A stretch of DNA of 64,000 bases, from assembly GCF_900142295.1 (NCBI RefSeq), contig NZ_FSRL01000001.1:2232001-2296000 (forward strand), given 5' to 3'. Positions 8,310 through 16,687 of the stretch are shown here, one piece after another (the first letter of the stretch is position 1; each line of letters starts with the position of its first letter). The DNA comes from Vannielia litorea. Lineage in GTDB: Bacteria > Pseudomonadota > Alphaproteobacteria > Rhodobacterales > Rhodobacteraceae. The position numbers were made by a program, and so were the translations under genes. A model generated the notes under the pieces. That model ran no database searches, was not told where the DNA came from, and worked only from the letters and a program-made list of their open reading frames with translations.

Positions 8310-8948
8310 GTGGATCGGCTGACCCCAGACCTGCTGCTCCGGGCCTACCGGATCGGTCTGTTTCCGATGGCCGATGATGCGGACGCCAAAGAGATCTATT
8401 GGGTCGAGCCCCGCATGCGCGGGATCTTCCCCCTGGAGAATTTCCACATCTCCCGCTCGCTGGCGCGGCTAATCCGGCGCGAGCTGTTCACTATTTCAAC
8501 CAACACGGATTTCGGCGGCGTGATGGATGGCTGTGCGGCACGCGATACAACCTGGATCAACAAAGAGATCCACACCGTCTATCGCAAGCTGCACGCGCTT
8601 GGCCATGCGCACTCCCTGGAGGTCTGGGAAGGCGATGCACTGGTCGGCGGGGTCTACGGCGTGGCCATCGGCGGGTGCTTCTGCGGCGAAAGCATGTTTT
8701 CGCGCCGCCGTGACGCTTCGAAGCTGGCGCTGGCGTACCTAGTGGACCACCTGCGCCGCGCTGGCTTCGTGCTGTTCGACACCCAGTTCATCACCCCTCA
8801 TCTCGCCAGCCTGGGCGCCATCGAGATCAGCCAGCAAGAGTACCGCCGCCAACTTTCGGAGGCGCTGAAGCTGACCTGTGATTTCCGGAGCCTGACCGAG
8901 GTTCCCAGCGGTCACTCGGTGGTGCAGCGCAACACCCAGACATCGTAA
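8310..8948 (+). CDS. aat: Leucyl/phenylalanyl-tRNA--protein transferase
   Basis: A 212-residue cytosolic enzyme of the N-end rule pathway that adds Leu/Phe to proteins with N-terminal Lys or Arg, marking them for ClpAP. Typical motifs are LLRAYRIGLFPM at the start, WVEPRMRGIFPL, the GGVYGVAIGGCFCGESMFS active-site loop, and FDTQFITPHLASLGA. The start is GTG. Its last 37 bp overlap the convergent DUF2155 gene. Confidence 0.95.
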   Translation: MDRLTPDLLLRAYRIGLFPMADDADAKEIYWVEPRMRGIFPLENFHISRSLARLIRRELFTISTNTDFGGVMDGCAARDTTWINKEIHTVYRKLHALGHAHSLEVWEGDALVGGVYGVAIGGCFCGESMFSRRRDASKLALAYLVDHLRRAGFVLFDTQFITPHLASLGAIEISQQEYRRQLSEALKLTCDFRSLTEVPSGHSVVQRNTQTS

Positions 8949-9271
8949 CGCTGGTGGTCCAGCGCGTTCAGCGCCGGGGCGGAGGCCAGCATCCAGCCTG
9001 CGAAGGCCGGAGCTTCTGCGTTGTCGTCCTCGATCACGACGTAGGCCGAGGCCCGCGCCGGTGTGCCCTCGGGATAGCGACAGTCCGACAGGGTGATCCT
9101 GAGGTGCCCGTAGCGCACGGTCTCACCCGTTCTGACCTCCAGATCGGAGGTCACGCTGGAGAGCTTGTCGAGCCCCCGGAGCATGGCGCCGGGCCCTTGG
9201 AGCACTTCCTGAGCCTGGGCTGCACCGGCCAGAAGGCAGGCAAGTGCCGCGCATTGCACGACGGTCTTCAT
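8912..9271 (-). CDS. DUF2155 domain-containing periplasmic protein
   Basis: A 119-residue protein with a cleavable signal peptide (MKTVVQCAALACLLAGAAQAQ). The DUF2155 body includes VTSDLEVRTGETVRYGHLRI, LSDCRYPEG and AFAGWMLASAPALNALDHQRYDVWVL. Function is unknown; the family is confined to alphaproteobacteria and sits next to mlaD and the NDUFA12-like gene. The start overlaps the mlaD stop (ATGA, 9268-9271), so the two are translationally coupled. The 3' end overlaps convergent aat. Confidence 0.85.
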   Translation of the reverse strand: MKTVVQCAALACLLAGAAQAQEVLQGPGAMLRGLDKLSSVTSDLEVRTGETVRYGHLRITLSDCRYPEGTPARASAYVVIEDDNAEAPAFAGWMLASAPALNALDHQRYDVWVLRCTTE

Positions 9272-9717
9272 TCGTCGGCCCCGGAGACGAACTTGGACAA
9301 CAAGCCGATCAGGCTGACGGCGCCCTGTGTATCCTCGATCTCGCCACCGGCCTCGAGGTTGAACGGCGAGCCGCCGGGGATGATCTCGATGAAGTTTCCG
9401 CCCAGCAGCCCCTCGGAGGAGATTGCCGCCGAACTGTCTTCCGGCAGGTTGATCCCGTCGGAGATCGAAAAGGTCGCCTCGGCCCGAAATGTCTCGGCGT
9501 TCAGGTCGAGCCCGCGCACCGAGCCGATCTTGACACCGGCGAGCCGCACATCGGTGCCAACCGAAATGCCCTCGGCCGACCGGAAGCTGGCAACCAGCGG
9601 ATAGCTCCCGCCGCCGCTGCCACCGCCGTCGGTCAGGCCCGACGCATACCACAGGAACCCCGCAGCCGCGGCGAGCACGCAGGCACCGACAATCGCTTCC
9701 GTCGTGTTTTCCGACAT
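9268..9717 (-). CDS. mlaD: MlaD-family lipid transport substrate-binding protein
   Basis: A 149-residue MCE-domain protein with one N-terminal membrane segment (about residues 8-25) and a periplasmic MCE/MlaD domain: VGTDVRLAGVKIGSVRGLDL and SSEGLLGGNFIEIIPGGS. It belongs to the Mla phospholipid transport system, which keeps outer-membrane asymmetry. The other mla genes are not in this window. The start was set at MSENTTEAIV, with GGGCCAGGAGGGG upstream, rather than a longer reading into the NDUFA12-like gene. Confidence 0.88.
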   Translation of the reverse strand: MSENTTEAIVGACVLAAAAGFLWYASGLTDGGGSGGGSYPLVASFRSAEGISVGTDVRLAGVKIGSVRGLDLNAETFRAEATFSISDGINLPEDSSAAISSEGLLGGNFIEIIPGGSPFNLEAGGEIEDTQGAVSLIGLLSKFVSGADE

Positions 9718-9733
9718 TGCCCCCTCCTGGCCC

Positions 9734-10117
9734 CTACTCGGGGCTCCAGGCCTCGTAATCCTGCCGTTCGGCAGGCCGGGCGCGCCGGATGGAGCCGACG
9801 GGCGCATAGGCCATCGCAGTGCCGGTCATGTTCTCGACATGCGGCTTTTCCCACGGCTTGTGCAGCAGCGGCCGGTCGGTCGGCGGCTCCTTGAAGGTCT
9901 TGTGCAGCCAGCCGTGCCAATCGGGGCTGATCCGCGAGGCCTCGACTTCGCCGTTGAAGATCACCCAGCGCCTGCTGTCATCGGCGTTGCGGTAAAACAC
10001 GTTGCCGGCCTCGTCTTCGCCCACCCTGGTGCCCTTGCGCCATGTGAACAGCTGGGTGCCCAGAGTGGAGCCGTTCCACCATGTGACGGCCCGCAGGAGA
10101 GTGTTCAGTATACCCAT
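9734..10117 (-). CDS. NADH:ubiquinone oxidoreductase accessory subunit, NDUFA12/B17.2 family
   Basis: A 127-residue homologue of the mitochondrial complex I subunit NDUFA12. It has the conserved [45 protein letters not shown] and DYEAWSPE segments. It is soluble and binds the matrix/cytoplasmic arm of complex I. Its presence is a marker of alphaproteobacteria. It heads the minus-strand set NDUFA12-mlaD-DUF2155. Confidence 0.93.
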   Translation of the reverse strand: MGILNTLLRAVTWWNGSTLGTQLFTWRKGTRVGEDEAGNVFYRNADDSRRWVIFNGEVEASRISPDWHGWLHKTFKEPPTDRPLLHKPWEKPHVENMTGTAMAYAPVGSIRRARPAERQDYEAWSPE

Positions 10118-10169
10118 CGGCTCGGCTCCTCTTGGTCTCGCCTGATATGCATCAGTGGCGCGGAAAGGT

Positions 10170-10637
10170 CTAGAGTTTCGAGGAAATCACACCCGTATTG
10201 ACCCCGCCCATGCGGAGTTCGCCGAAGAGGCGCTGATACTCCATCTTGGGGCAGAGGTTCTGGATGACGGTCACAGCCCGAGCCTCGGCCATGGCAGCCG
10301 CCTCGGCGTTCTCGACGCCGATTTGCATCCAGACGGTCTTGAGCGAGGGAAAGGCCGCAAGCGCCTGCTCCACCACGGGCGGCACATGCTCGGACCGCCG
10401 GAAGATATCGACCATGTCGACAGAAGCGTCGATCGAGGCGAGGTCAGGCATGACGGTCTCACCGAACAGCACCTTGCCCGCATGACCGGGGTTGACCGGA
10501 ATCACCCTGAAGCCCTTCAGGGCAAGATAGCGGGCAACGTAGTAGCTTGGCCGCACCTCGTTCATCGACACGCCGACGCAGGCAATCACCTTGGTTTCGA
10601 TCAGGATTCGGCGCAGCAGGTTGTCTGGATAATTCAC
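10170..10637 (-). CDS. CoA-binding protein (Rossmann, YccU-like)
   Basis: A 155-residue protein of the CoA_binding fold: [25 protein letters not shown], a [10 protein letters not shown] segment, then [21 protein letters not shown] and ending with [14 protein letters not shown]. Members bind CoA like the N-terminal domain of succinyl-CoA synthetase; their role is unclear. The start is set at GTG 10637, with GAAAGGGG just upstream. A longer reading to 10772 would translate through a terminator hairpin (10655-10688). Confidence 0.8.
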   Translation of the reverse strand: MNYPDNLLRRILIETKVIACVGVSMNEVRPSYYVARYLALKGFRVIPVNPGHAGKVLFGETVMPDLASIDASVDMVDIFRRSEHVPPVVEQALAAFPSLKTVWMQIGVENAEAAAMAEARAVTVIQNLCPKMEYQRLFGELRMGGVNTGVISSKL

Positions 10638-10654
10638 TGGCGCCCCTTTCGGAA

Positions 10655-10688
10655 GAAAAAGGCGCTCGAGCCGTGCGGCCCGAGCGCC
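10655..10688 (-). terminator. Rho-independent terminator
   Basis: On the minus strand an 8-bp GC stem (GGCGCTCG/CGAGCGCC, arms 10661-10668 and 10681-10688) is followed by a run of five T. It should end transcripts from the YHS-domain gene. It lies only 18 bp upstream of the CoA-binding gene's start, so that gene either has a promoter inside this gap or depends on read-through. A second small hairpin (CGCTGG/CCAGCG, 10719-10739) precedes it. Confidence 0.75.
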
Positions 10689-10867
10689 AGTCGCGGAACG
10701 AGGGACAGTGAAGTGAAACGCTGGTGTTCCGAACCAGCGCTCATGCTCTTCGAGGTAGTCACGTGGAAACACTTTCCAAGAGGATGTAATAAACCTGTGA
10801 ACGCGAGGTTAACGCAAGGTGATCGGAGAGCAATATTTTCCGGCGGCACCAGATGGCCCTCCCTGCC

Positions 10868-11311
10868 TTACTTCCCGAGCGGCTTCGGCCAGGTCGCATC
10901 GGCGGCCGCCACGAAACCGCGGATGTCCTTCTCCCAGATGCCCCGCACCCGTTGGGAGTAGTTGAGGTAGAGCTTGCCGTCATGGACCGTGAAGGCCGCA
11001 GGGTCAGTCGGCGCGACATAGCCCTGGGATGCCGCGTAGGCGCAATATCCGCCATACTGCGGTGCGTACTTCTGCGGATTGCGCTCGAAGGCCTCCCGGT
11101 TGGCTGCACTGGCAAACCGCCAGGTCGCGCCCATCCACATCACCTGATGTGCATTCGTGCCTTCCACCGGCCTGCCTTCCGTGAAGTAGGCCACCGGATC
11201 GTAGCCCTGAATTGCAAGGTCCGAGACCTCGAAAACCGGCGGCTCGTCGGCGCTGACGGGCAGGGCCAGCGCGGCAAGAGCCGTGGCGAGCAAGAGGCGG
11301 CGGGTCAGCAT
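10868..11311 (-). CDS. YHS domain-containing secreted protein
   Basis: A 147-residue protein with a signal peptide (LTRRLLLATALAALALPVSA) and a YHS-type domain: AIQGYDPVAYFTEGRPVEG, WMGATWRFASAANREAFERNP and YAPQYGGYCAYAASQGY. YHS domains are Cys-containing and often metal-linked; this exported form is common in proteobacteria without a firm function. Two ATGs are candidates: the one at 11317 directly abuts AAGGAGG, while the one at 11311 has six-base spacing, so the latter is chosen. Transcription probably stops at the hairpin at 10655-10688. Confidence 0.82.
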   Translation of the reverse strand: MLTRRLLLATALAALALPVSADEPPVFEVSDLAIQGYDPVAYFTEGRPVEGTNAHQVMWMGATWRFASAANREAFERNPQKYAPQYGGYCAYAASQGYVAPTDPAAFTVHDGKLYLNYSQRVRGIWEKDIRGFVAAADATWPKPLGK

Positions 11312-11387
11312 TTTCATCCTCCTTGGGTTCGCACAAGAATGAAGCGGCCACCCGGCCCTTGGCCAGCCTCTTCGCGGAAAGGTGAAA

Positions 11388-12179
11388 TCATGAAAGTTTT
11401 CGCGCCGCGGCGTAGAGCGACACGGCGGCCGCATTCGACACGTTGAGCGAGCCGAACTCGCCCGCGAAAGGAATCCGCACCAACCTGTCGCAGGTCTCTC
11501 GGGTCCGCTCCCTCAGTCCGGGGCCCTCGGCCCCGAGCACGAGGGCAATGGCAGCGCCTCCCGGCAGCTCTGCAAGGGCGGCTTCGAGCGTGATCTCGGC
11601 CTCTCCTGCAAGCCCAAGCAAGGTGTAACCCGCCGCGCGCAGCTCCTCCATCGCGTCGGCCAGGTTGCGAACGCGGAGGTAAGGCTGGCGTTCCAACGCA
11701 CCCGAGGCGGTCTTGGCCAGGGCCCCTGTCTCGGGCGCAGAGTGGCGCGAGGGCCCCACGACCGCACGTGCGCCGAAGACCTCGGCGGAGCGGAGGATGG
11801 CCCCTACGTTGTGCGGATCGGTCACCCGATCGAGCAGCACGACGAGCGGCAAGCCTTCGCCGCCGATGGCCCGGCTTTCCACGCTGCCCCAATCGAGCGG
11901 CTTCACTTCGAGCGCCGCTCCCTGATGCACCGAGCCCGGATCGAGTGGCACCGGAAACTTGCGCGGGTCGGCAATTTCGGGCTCGATGCCGGCCGCCTTC
12001 CAGCATGGCTCGCCCAGGCGGTCGGCGGCATTGCGGGTCAGCACCAGCCGCAGCTTCTCGCGTGCCGGGTTGGCGAGCGCGTCGCGCACCGCGTGCAGCC
12101 CGAAGAGCCAAAGCGTCTCCGCCGCACTGGCGCGTTTTGCACGTTCCTTGTCTACCACCCAGGCCGGTTTCTTTGCCAC
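11388..12179 (-). CDS. rlmB: 23S rRNA (guanosine-2'-O-)-methyltransferase RlmB (TrmH/SPOUT family)
   Basis: A 263-residue SPOUT methyltransferase predicted to 2'-O-methylate G2251 of 23S rRNA. It has an N-terminal substrate-binding domain (LWLFGLHAVRDAL), then LLDRVTDPHNVGAILRSAEVFG, LVLGAEGPGL and RIPFAGEFGSLNVSNAAAVSLY, the knotted SAM site. The start is taken at GTG 12179 with GGAAGGGG six bases upstream; an upstream reading would cross the tRNA-Tyr gene on the other strand. Confidence 0.92.
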   Translation of the reverse strand: MAKKPAWVVDKERAKRASAAETLWLFGLHAVRDALANPAREKLRLVLTRNAADRLGEPCWKAAGIEPEIADPRKFPVPLDPGSVHQGAALEVKPLDWGSVESRAIGGEGLPLVVLLDRVTDPHNVGAILRSAEVFGARAVVGPSRHSAPETGALAKTASGALERQPYLRVRNLADAMEELRAAGYTLLGLAGEAEITLEAALAELPGGAAIALVLGAEGPGLRERTRETCDRLVRIPFAGEFGSLNVSNAAAVSLYAAARKLS

Positions 12180-12287
12180 GTCATGCCCCTTCCATTTGCC
12201 GCTTCCCTCCATGGTCGCGTGGGAAGGAAATCTCAAGGTTTTTCGCCTTGACGGGCAGGGGCGGGCTTTGTATTCCGCTCCGGCGTC

Positions 12288-12371
12288 GGGCGACGAGCTG
12301 CAAGGTGCGGCAGCGGACTGTAACTCCGCCGGGGAGACCCATGCCTGGTTCGATTCCAGGGTCGCCCACCA
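12288..12371 (+). tRNA. tRNA-Tyr (anticodon GUA)
   Basis: An 84-nt class II tRNA with encoded CCA. The acceptor pairs GGGCGAC (12288-12294) with GTCGCCC (12361-12367), discriminator A. The anticodon stem is GCGGA/TCCGC with loop CTGTAAC, anticodon GTA. There is a 14-nt variable arm with a GGG/CCC stem, and a T-arm CCTGG-TTCGATT-CCAGG. The long variable arm fits bacterial tRNA-Tyr. The D-arm is unusual: position 8 appears to be G rather than the near-universal U. Confidence 0.9.
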
Positions 12372-12414
12372 CTCCCCCTCCCCTTTAGACAAGACAGCGC
12401 GGTGGCATGACGGC

Positions 12415-13776
12415 CTAGTTCGCCCAGGCGCGCGCGCCCGTGGTGATGAGCGACGGCGTGATCTGCCGCACCACGCGGTTCCACCTCGTGACCGGCTGCT
12501 CCGCCACGAAGATCACGTCATCCGGGCGCAGTTCGAACTTGGCCGCCAGGGTGAAGTTCGCGGCATTGCGCCCGTCGAGGTGCCACGCCGTGACCGCACC
12601 GAACTCGCGGGGATCGTCTGAGGCGCGCAGCACGTAGATCTCCCGCACGTTCCCGGTTTCAAGCGGGATGCCCCCGGCCCCCTCGAAGAGCGCGTCGGCC
12701 AGGCTCGCCTGCCGCCCGAGCGGGAGCGGAAAGCGCGCCTGTCTTTCGACTTCGCCGGTCAGGTAGACATAATCTCGATCCACCGCGTCGAACTCGACCT
12801 GTGCCCGGTAGTTCTGCCGCGCTTCATTCAGCGCGTCACGACGGATGGCAATTTCCGTCGACAGCTCCGACAGCGCATCACGCCGCTGCTGGCTCCGAAA
12901 ACCGGCCAACGTGATCTGCTGTTCGAAGTAGGACTGGGCCTGGTCAAGCTCGTATTCGGTATCGACGAAGATAGAGTCGCCGTCGATCAGCCGAATGCGC
13001 TTCAGCCCGGAGCGGGCGTAGAATTCGCGCAGCGGGATCTGGTAGAGCGCCCCCTCGCGGTAGATCCGGATCGAGGCATAGTCCAGGTCTTTCGCGGTCA
13101 CTCCACCGGCCGCGGCGAGGGCCTGATCCAGGTAAAGCGGCGTCAGCCGGATCGACGCCACCGCGGGGTTTGAAACCGCCCCGCCGACCGACACCTTCTG
13201 CGAGTTGAACTCGGCGATCTCCAGCGAGAAGGTCGGATCTATCTGGGATTGGACCATGCGTTGGAACAGCTCGGCTTCCGCCTCCTCGACGGTCATGCCC
13301 GCGATGCGCACGCGACCGACGCTGGGAATGTTCACCGACCCGTCATCCTGCACCGTATACCCTTGCCGCGCATTCTGCGCCGCCAGCAGGCCCGATAGCT
13401 CCTCCACCGTGCCGCCGGCCTTGGGGGTTGCGAGGAGGATCACATCGCCCACGCCGATGGCATAGGGCCCGGGGTCGGCCTGCGGCGGGAGCCGGGTTTC
13501 GAGGCTGGACGGGGGCGAGGTCTGCTCGAAGACGGGATCCGGCAATGCACCGGAGCTCCGCAGGCCTCCACCGGCGCCCGCTCCGGTCGAAAAGATCGCC
13601 GGAAGGGTCCTGGGATCATACTGCGAGCGGTTTGCCAGCAGTGTCGTCTCGGCGTTTACCGGAACCACACGCACCCGAGTGCCGTCCGTGAGGCCACCGC
13701 GCACCTTGGGGCTCTGGTACGCCGTCCCGCAGGCCGCAAGCACCACACACAATCCGATCATTCCGAAACGCCGCAT
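12415..13776 (-). CDS. Wza-like polysaccharide export outer-membrane lipoprotein
   Basis: A 453-residue protein with lipoprotein signal MRRFGMIGLCVVLAACGT (acylated Cys16). A polysaccharide biosynthesis/export domain (PAIGVGD-type, here YAIGVGDVILL) is followed by SLBB-like soluble ligand-binding repeats: VQDDGSVNIPSVGRVRIAGM and later VYLTGEVERQARFPL. It should form the outer-membrane channel for exopolysaccharide. A GGGAAG ribosome site precedes the start. It is the last gene of the minus-strand EPS operon, 23 bp after yjbF. A larger in-frame extension into yjbF is rejected because it would bury the signal peptide. Confidence 0.87.
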   Translation of the reverse strand: MRRFGMIGLCVVLAACGTAYQSPKVRGGLTDGTRVRVVPVNAETTLLANRSQYDPRTLPAIFSTGAGAGGGLRSSGALPDPVFEQTSPPSSLETRLPPQADPGPYAIGVGDVILLATPKAGGTVEELSGLLAAQNARQGYTVQDDGSVNIPSVGRVRIAGMTVEEAEAELFQRMVQSQIDPTFSLEIAEFNSQKVSVGGAVSNPAVASIRLTPLYLDQALAAAGGVTAKDLDYASIRIYREGALYQIPLREFYARSGLKRIRLIDGDSIFVDTEYELDQAQSYFEQQITLAGFRSQQRRDALSELSTEIAIRRDALNEARQNYRAQVEFDAVDRDYVYLTGEVERQARFPLPLGRQASLADALFEGAGGIPLETGNVREIYVLRASDDPREFGAVTAWHLDGRNAANFTLAAKFELRPDDVIFVAEQPVTRWNRVVRQITPSLITTGARAWAN

Positions 13777-13799
13777 ATTCTTCCCTGACCTGCTTTTGT

Positions 13800-14513
13800 T
13801 CACTGGCTCTCTTCGACCACCACACGCATCACCACCATCCCGGCAAAATCGCCCGCCCACTGGCGGGATTGCACGACCTGGCCGGAGGGCCGGGCGACCC
13901 AGTAGAGATTCTCGAAACTCTGATCGAGGCTCCGGCACTCCTCTGCGACCAAGGTCGTGGCCACGGTGCGCAGCGCGCCCGAGCGGGTGCCGACCTGGAT
14001 GCTGCGCGGCCCACGTTCGCCCAGGAGGCAGAGATACGTTCGGGTGATCGCCTTGTTCTCGCCGTTCAGAAACGTGTGAAACCGCTTCACCGTCCCGGTT
14101 TGCCCTGCACCAAGGAGGGCGAGTGTGTCCGATACATCCGAGCCGGACATGTCGCCGCCCAAGCCGGCGGTCCCGACCAGAACACCGCGTCGCAACTTCA
14201 ACGCGATCCCGTCGGAGCTGAGATAGGTGTCCACACCGCCCCGGCTCACCTCTCTGAGCACGATCGTCGTCGCGTCGGTCTTTTCGACCGCCACCTGGAG
14301 CGCCGGCGCACCGGCCTGCAGGAGCTGAGCGTAACGGCCTTGGGCCTTGCTCCGCACATCTCTCGGCTGAGGCGCACCCACGCCGCCGACCGAACCGGAA
14401 GCGCATCCCAGGAGGCCGCAGCAGGCCAGAGCCGCAACGCCGCGCAGCGCCGGGGATCGCCAGACCGATGCCGCGCAGGTCGCCGTCACCTCTTTCCGCC
14501 CGCCCCGGATCAT
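13800..14513 (-). CDS. yjbF: YjbF/GfcB-family outer-membrane lipoprotein
   Basis: A 237-residue lipoprotein; the signal ends at LACCGLLGCASG (Cys near 36-37). The body carries the YjbF-like pattern VSRGGVDTYLSSDGIALKLRRGVLVGTAGLGGDM and a C-terminal ARPSGQVVQSRQWAG. In E. coli yjbEFGH and gfcABCD, this protein helps extracellular polysaccharide secretion. It overlaps yjbH by 4 bp (ATGA). Confidence 0.82.
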   Translation of the reverse strand: MIRGGRKEVTATCAASVWRSPALRGVAALACCGLLGCASGSVGGVGAPQPRDVRSKAQGRYAQLLQAGAPALQVAVEKTDATTIVLREVSRGGVDTYLSSDGIALKLRRGVLVGTAGLGGDMSGSDVSDTLALLGAGQTGTVKRFHTFLNGENKAITRTYLCLLGERGPRSIQVGTRSGALRTVATTLVAEECRSLDQSFENLYWVARPSGQVVQSRQWAGDFAGMVVMRVVVEESQ

Positions 14514-16630
14514 CGCAGGTACTTTCCCCAGCTGTTGACGATCTCGCCGCCACGATACGGGTCCACAACGTTGTAGAGCCGGTTGCGAACCGAGAGCCGA
14601 GCGCCCCCGTCGCGCTGAATGGGGCGAATGACCTGCCCGGTCACGGCACGGGAGGGTTGCCCGGTGATCCAGGACAGAGGGACTTCAACAAAAATTCCCT
14701 TGTCGAAGGATCCTTCGCCGAAGTCGTCGAAGGAGACGTCCGTGAAGGTTGCAAAGGCGCCGACCTTTACGCCGTTGTTGAAGCGGCGGTCCAGTGTGAA
14801 GGTGGCTCCCCAGTCGCCCGCGAGGTAGCGCCCAAAGTCGATCTGCCCGTGATACCCGCGCCCGAGGTCATAGTAGGCCGAGGCATGCCCGGTCCATATG
14901 CTGTAGTCCTGAAAGCCGAAGAGCTGCTTAAAGTCTCGCTGTACAGCGTAGTTGACCTCGGCCCCCAACGCGAGACGGCTGTTGAGAGGATACCAGAGCA
15001 ACTCCGCCGAGACCCCGCCGAACATCGGCTCGAGATAGCCCGCCGTGAGGCGGCCGAACATGTCCTCGCGTGGCCGGAAGAAATATTCGGCCGTCAGGTG
15101 GGTGATCCTCAGATCCGACTCGACGGCATAAAGCACAGCATCCGACCGAACATGTGGCAGAACGCTGAAGGAGCGACGTGTCGCATCGTCGATGGTGCTG
15201 TGGAGCGGCTTTCGGATCTGCCCCGAGAGGATAAGGCCGGGCCGCGGCTCCCAGGCGGCATTCGCCTGTACACCCACTTCGTAGCGCAAGGGGTCATCCG
15301 GATCGAAGAGGGAAAAGGAGGCGTAGGGCGAGAGCCCCCAGGACAAGTGCGGATAGGTCACCGCCACGCGCGACCTGCTGCCGCCCGCCTGAAATGCGTC
15401 GGCGATATCGGCGCGTGCGAGCATGTGCCACTCGCCCTCGAGCGCATGTTCCTGCTCTTCGAGATCGGCCCGTTCCACCCGGATGCGGGTCAGCCGCATG
15501 CCCTTTTCGGCCAGCGTGACCTCGAAGACCCGGACCGATGGATCCAGCGTGTTGGCCATCACGCGCGCGGCGCGTCCCGCGGCCTGTGCGGTGGCGCCGA
15601 AGCGGAGGTTCTCGATCTCTGCCGAGGCCTCATGTCCGCGCACATCATGCCTCACAAGCCTGAGACCCTGTTCGCCCAAACGCTGATCGAGAGCATGTGC
15701 CGCGCGCTGGCCCACTTCATCCGTGCCGCCGAGGTTCCAGCTCTGCCCGGCCACGGTCGACCGCGGCAACAAGGTCGGTGGTGCGCTCTCCTGGCCCGCA
15801 GGTACGCGCGGGCGCGCCGGGTCGATCAGGTAGGATAGCCGAAGGCCGACCTCGTTGCCGTAGAGGTAATAGGCCCCAAGATCGACACCGTTGCGAAACC
15901 TGTAGGACAGACCAAAATTGTAGGGCGAGGACTGAGGGTCGATCGCCATCTCGCTCTCGCGCGGATAGGTGTCGCTCGAGTATTCGGCCATCAGGGTGAG
16001 CCGATCGGTGGCATGCCACTTGAAGCCCCCGAACACCGCCGCATCTCCGCGAAACCAGTGATCGAAGCCGATCTCCCCGGTTCTTGTGCTTCGCTCAGGC
16101 CGGGTTTCGAAGGCGTCGTTGATCACACCCAGGGGGTTCTCGAACCCTCCGCGCCCGGCAAAACGGCCCCAGCCGATGCCTGCGGTCAGTTGCAGACGGG
16201 GTGTCACATATTTCGAGGCAACGACAAATTCGCCCCCCTGAAGCCCGGTCCCGCCAAAATCGCGCAGGCCCAGAGATATCGCGGGCCACACATCGTCTTC
16301 TTCGCGCAGCAGGATGGTGAGGTCGAAGCTGCGGTCGTAGTAATCGGAGTTCGGTCGAAAGAGCGAGCCGAGGTTGGAATAACGGAAGGAGCCCGAGATG
16401 CGGGGCGTGATCTGGAAGGTCAGAGAGTTGCGCCAGATCGGGCCGTAGTTGGCAGACGTCAGGGCGAAGGTGCCATCAGGGAGCGGTTCCGCCGTCGGCA
16501 TGTCCACCAACCCGGGGGTGCCGTAGAACGACAGGTTCTGCGCGGTCGCAGGGCCGGCCATGGCGAGCGCCAGAACCAGCAGGGCGAGACTGCCAAATCT
16601 GCGCCGAAACGATGCTGCCCTGCGGTTCAT
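14510..16630 (-). CDS. yjbH: YjbH-family exopolysaccharide outer-membrane protein
   Basis: A 706-residue protein with a signal peptide (ending GPATAQ) followed by the YjbH/GfcD pattern: FYGTPGLVDMPTAEPLPDGTF near the N-terminus, a beta-rich first half with SLGLRDFGGTGLQGGEFVVASKY, a middle periplasmic part and a second beta-rich half ending near the C-terminus. Family members are predicted outer-membrane porin-like proteins for polysaccharide or group 4 capsule export. It is followed by yjbF in the same operon. Confidence 0.88.
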   Translation of the reverse strand: MNRRAASFRRRFGSLALLVLALAMAGPATAQNLSFYGTPGLVDMPTAEPLPDGTFALTSANYGPIWRNSLTFQITPRISGSFRYSNLGSLFRPNSDYYDRSFDLTILLREEDDVWPAISLGLRDFGGTGLQGGEFVVASKYVTPRLQLTAGIGWGRFAGRGGFENPLGVINDAFETRPERSTRTGEIGFDHWFRGDAAVFGGFKWHATDRLTLMAEYSSDTYPRESEMAIDPQSSPYNFGLSYRFRNGVDLGAYYLYGNEVGLRLSYLIDPARPRVPAGQESAPPTLLPRSTVAGQSWNLGGTDEVGQRAAHALDQRLGEQGLRLVRHDVRGHEASAEIENLRFGATAQAAGRAARVMANTLDPSVRVFEVTLAEKGMRLTRIRVERADLEEQEHALEGEWHMLARADIADAFQAGGSRSRVAVTYPHLSWGLSPYASFSLFDPDDPLRYEVGVQANAAWEPRPGLILSGQIRKPLHSTIDDATRRSFSVLPHVRSDAVLYAVESDLRITHLTAEYFFRPREDMFGRLTAGYLEPMFGGVSAELLWYPLNSRLALGAEVNYAVQRDFKQLFGFQDYSIWTGHASAYYDLGRGYHGQIDFGRYLAGDWGATFTLDRRFNNGVKVGAFATFTDVSFDDFGEGSFDKGIFVEVPLSWITGQPSRAVTGQVIRPIQRDGGARLSVRNRLYNVVDPYRGGEIVNSWGKYLR

Positions 16631-16687
16631 GACCGCGCCCGCAGATGCACCCTGCCCGCCTTGGCACGCTGCTCTTTCGTGGCCGCA

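Noticed and set aside
12415..14568. 717-residue reading joining the Wza-like protein with upstream sequence
   Set aside because: The extension overlaps yjbF in another frame and hides a clear lipoprotein signal at MRRFGMIGL.
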